This document shows positions 62,072 to 64,000 of a DNA stretch of 64,000 bases, in pieces. Numbering within the stretch: the stretch's first letter is position 1; each line of letters opens with the position of its first letter. Source of the stretch: Microbacterium sp. NIBRBAC000506063. GTDB taxonomy: Bacteria > Actinomycetota > Actinomycetes > Actinomycetales > Microbacteriaceae. The stretch is from NCBI RefSeq assembly GCF_017968845.1, contig NZ_CP072876.1, positions 2,108,001-2,172,000 of the forward strand, read 5' to 3'. Both the position numbers and the translations under genes were made by a program. The notes below the pieces were generated by a model that was given only the letters and a program-made list of their open reading frames with translations, ran no database searches and was not told the DNA's origin.

Positions 62072-62163
62072 GACAACTCCGGAAGAATCGCTCTTCGTGA
62101 GGGAGCCGCGCCCGTGTTTCCGCGCACCGACAGTCGGACGAACGGGGTTCTTCCGGAGTTGTC
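62072..62163. repeat. Intergenic inverted repeat with a long loop
   Basis: GACAACTCCGGAAGAA (62072-62087) has a perfect inverse at 62148-62163, with 60 bases between. It lies between ycnI and the next minus-strand gene, a gap of 218 bases. Its arm sequence differs from the other palindromes. Confidence 0.7.
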
Positions 62164-62180
62164 GGCGCGCGGCGAAGCGC

Positions 62181-62777
62181 TCAGACGGCGAGCGTGACGG
62201 CCCGTGGGCCGCCCGGGATCGCGGGAGGCCCACGCCGTGAGACCGGGCCGAGCGCGGCGGCGCGCAGGACCGGCATCCGATCGATGAACCCGGCGGGAGT
62301 GAGATGCGCGGGAGCGGGCACCGCGGGCAGCGGGCGCAGGGCGGCGCGGACCCAGCGGACGACGGCGAGAAGGAGCTGTTCGCCGTGCCAGAGCAGCAGC
62401 GTCGTCAGGAGCGCGGCGGCCGCGTGCGCGGCGAGCATCGCGGGGCCGGTCGCCGCCCCTTGCGTGACCGGGCCGAGCGCGACCGGGTCGACGTGGTGCG
62501 CGTGCCCGGCCGTCGCTCCGCCGGCGGTCGTTCCGAGCGCGTGGAACAGGGCGTGGAACACGCCCTGGCTGACGAGGACGCTGAGGGCGACCCGCACGCG
62601 GTGCGGCGTCGGCCCGACCAGCAGTGCTGCGACCGGCGTCAGGAACACGGCGAGGGTGATGACGAGCAGCGGATGCGGCGGCGCCCCGCCACCGAGCGTG
62701 TGCGACATCGCCGCGAGGAGCGTGGCGAGCCAGGAGGCGGACGTCGCACGCAGCAGGCGGAGCTGGCGGGCGGTCAC
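62181..62777 (-). CDS. Membrane protein next to YcnI (198 aa), unknown function
   Basis: GTG at 62777. Five or so membrane spans (LVITLAVFLTPVAALLVGP, VRVALSVLVSQGVFHALFHA, MLAAHAAAALLTTLLLWHGE) with several His near spans (FHALFHALG, AGHAHHVDP). The His residues could bind metal. It precedes ycnI in the same direction, so a shared copper role is plausible, from neighbourhood only. Intact. Confidence 0.6.
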   Translation of the reverse strand: MTARQLRLLRATSASWLATLLAAMSHTLGGGAPPHPLLVITLAVFLTPVAALLVGPTPHRVRVALSVLVSQGVFHALFHALGTTAGGATAGHAHHVDPVALGPVTQGAATGPAMLAAHAAAALLTTLLLWHGEQLLLAVVRWVRAALRPLPAVPAPAHLTPAGFIDRMPVLRAAALGPVSRRGPPAIPGGPRAVTLAV

Positions 62778-63007
62778 ACCGTCAGCCTAGAGGAACGCCA
62801 TCGGCCCGCTGGACCCGAGATCGGAGGCGCCGGGCGTGTCCGACTCCGGAGGAATTCCTCCTCGGCCCACTGCCCGCGCACCGGAGCACGGCGTGTCGGC
62901 CTGACATCCGTCATCCGCTCCGGAGCCGAGGACACCCGCCTATCCGGCCGCACCCGCCACCGCACGCCGCTCAGCGGATTCCACGACGCGCCCACTACGG
63001 TGGGCAG

Positions 63008-64000
63008 GTGGACATCCTGCTGTATCTGGGCGGCATCCTCTTCATGGTGCTGGCCCTGACGATCTCGATCGCCCTGCACGAGATCGGGCACCTCGTGCCG
63101 GCGAAGCTCTTCGGCGTGCGAGTGAGCCAGTACATGGTCGGCTTCGGCAAGACCCTGTGGTCGACGCGCCGGGGCGGGACCGAGTACGGCGTCAAGGCGC
63201 TGCCGCTGGGCGGCTACATCTCGATGGCGGGCATGTACCCGCACTCGGGGGCGACCAAGCCCGCCGGCGGAATGTTCCGCACGCTCGTGCAGGAGGCGCG
63301 CGACGCCAACGACGAGACGATCGTGGCGGATGCCGAGACGGGTGTCTTCTACCGGCTGCCGGTGTGGAAGCGGGTGATCGTGATGCTCGGCGGCCCGTTC
63401 ATGAACCTGCTCCTGGCGCTCCTGGTCTTCACGATCGTCTTCTCGGGGATCGGCGTGCAGCAGGGCACGACGACCATCGCGACGGTGTCGGAATGCGTGC
63501 TGCCTGCCGGCTCGACCCAGACCGAGTGCGGGCCGGAGGATCCGGCGGCGCCGGCGGCCGAGGCCGGGCTCCTCCCGGGCGATGTGCTGCTGTCGGTCGA
63601 CGGGCAGGACGTGGAGACCTTCGCGGATGCCGCGGCGATCGTCCAGGCCTCGCCGGGGGAGTCGCTTCCCGTCGTCGTCGAGCGCGACGGTGCCGAGGTG
63701 GCGCTCACGCTGACGCCGGTGCTCGCCGAGCGTGCCGTGTTCGACGAGCGTGGGCAGCCCGTCGTCGATGAGGACGGCGCCCCGGTGACGACCGAGGTCG
63801 GCTACGTGGGCATGGGCGCACAGGTGAGCTTCGTGCCTCAGCCGATCGGCGCCGGCGCGGAGTTCACCTGGGAGAACACGCAGGCCGTCGCCGGGATCAT
63901 CGTCCACCTGCCCGCACGTCTCTGGGATGTCGCGGTCTCGACCTTCACGGGCGGTGAGCGCGACCCGAACGGGCCGCTCAGCGTCGTGGGAGTCGGGCGC
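63008..64000 (+). CDS. rseP: Site-2 protease, M50 family (RseP/Rip1-like), partial
   Basis: GTG at 63008, 6 bases after TACGGT. The metalloprotease site is IALHEIGHLVPAKLFGVR (HExxH, about residues 20-24), with a later GGPFMNLLLALLVFTIVF span that carries the second conserved loop. A PDZ domain follows (EAGLLPGDVLLSVDGQDVET). The frame is open to the right edge, so the C-terminus with the last spans is missing. It cuts membrane-bound anti-sigma factors and other proteins within the bilayer. In other actinobacteria it directly follows dxr. Confidence 0.93.
   Translation, partial: MDILLYLGGILFMVLALTISIALHEIGHLVPAKLFGVRVSQYMVGFGKTLWSTRRGGTEYGVKALPLGGYISMAGMYPHSGATKPAGGMFRTLVQEARDANDETIVADAETGVFYRLPVWKRVIVMLGGPFMNLLLALLVFTIVFSGIGVQQGTTTIATVSECVLPAGSTQTECGPEDPAAPAAEAGLLPGDVLLSVDGQDVETFADAAAIVQASPGESLPVVVERDGAEVALTLTPVLAERAVFDERGQPVVDEDGAPVTTEVGYVGMGAQVSFVPQPIGAGAEFTWENTQAVAGIIVHLPARLWDVAVSTFTGGERDPNGPLSVVGVGR

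Noticed and set aside
62844..62857. GGAGGAATTCCTCC as an operator
   Set aside because: A 14-base perfect palindrome, but isolated, with no second copy seen and no promoter boxes at fixed spacing.

Overview
The window is high-GC DNA (roughly 70 percent by eye) from an actinobacterium. The order hom-thrC-thrB-rho-prfA ... prmC-tsaC-wecA-atpIBEFHAGDC, the Arg-rich Rho extension, separate AtpF and AtpH, and many GTG starts in 4-base GTGA overlaps all fit Microbacteriaceae. Microbacterium is my best guess, by inference only.

Positions 1 to about 22909 are the right-hand part of a siphophage-type prophage. Left to right it holds small early-type genes linked by short repeats, a DNA methyltransferase, an HNH endonuclease, terminase, a portal-MuF fusion, prohead protease, HK97-type capsid, head-tail connectors, tail terminator and tube, the tail chaperone pair, tape measure, minor tail proteins, an M23 endolysin, small membrane lysis proteins and a strong terminator. 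After the terminator come minus-strand genes: hicAB, a membrane protein, a tyrosine integrase and small genes. They abut a tRNA-Arg(CCG) gene at 22910-22982, the inferred attachment site. The left end of the prophage is outside the window.

Positions 22983-64000 are chromosomal. They hold argS, an LmeA-like lipid-binding protein, YihY, the lysine/threonine cluster lysA-hom-thrC-thrB, rho-prfA, cysK-cysE, and prmC-tsaC-wecA running into the complete F1Fo ATP synthase operon with yaaA coupled to its end. Then follow a DUF5684-like membrane protein, an aldo/keto reductase, a PP2C phosphatase, an EccC/FtsK-type ATPase, an asparaginase, OsmC, PlsC, an FKBP lipoprotein, dxr, a MurE-like ligase, YcnI with a membrane partner, and the start of rseP.

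The sequence itself has a problem that any reader must know. About 42 reading-frame breaks occur in about 29 genes, including essential ones (argS, rho, atpA, atpB, atpD, prmC). All go the same way, and nearly all are repaired by adding one C or G to a run of two to five C or G. I read this as systematic homopolymer under-calling in the assembly, not gene decay. Genes below are therefore given as full-length spans with the break positions noted.

The most interesting biology I see is: a short repeat that supplies ribosome-binding sites in the prophage; a repeat-derived 11-codon leader ORF overlapping the hom start, with a related repeat inserted in frame inside hom; tandem palindromes in intergenic regions; a hicAB promoter that looks leaderless and carries two operator-like repeats; and a group of likely leaderless housekeeping genes. 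I did not find a clearly new multi-gene system.
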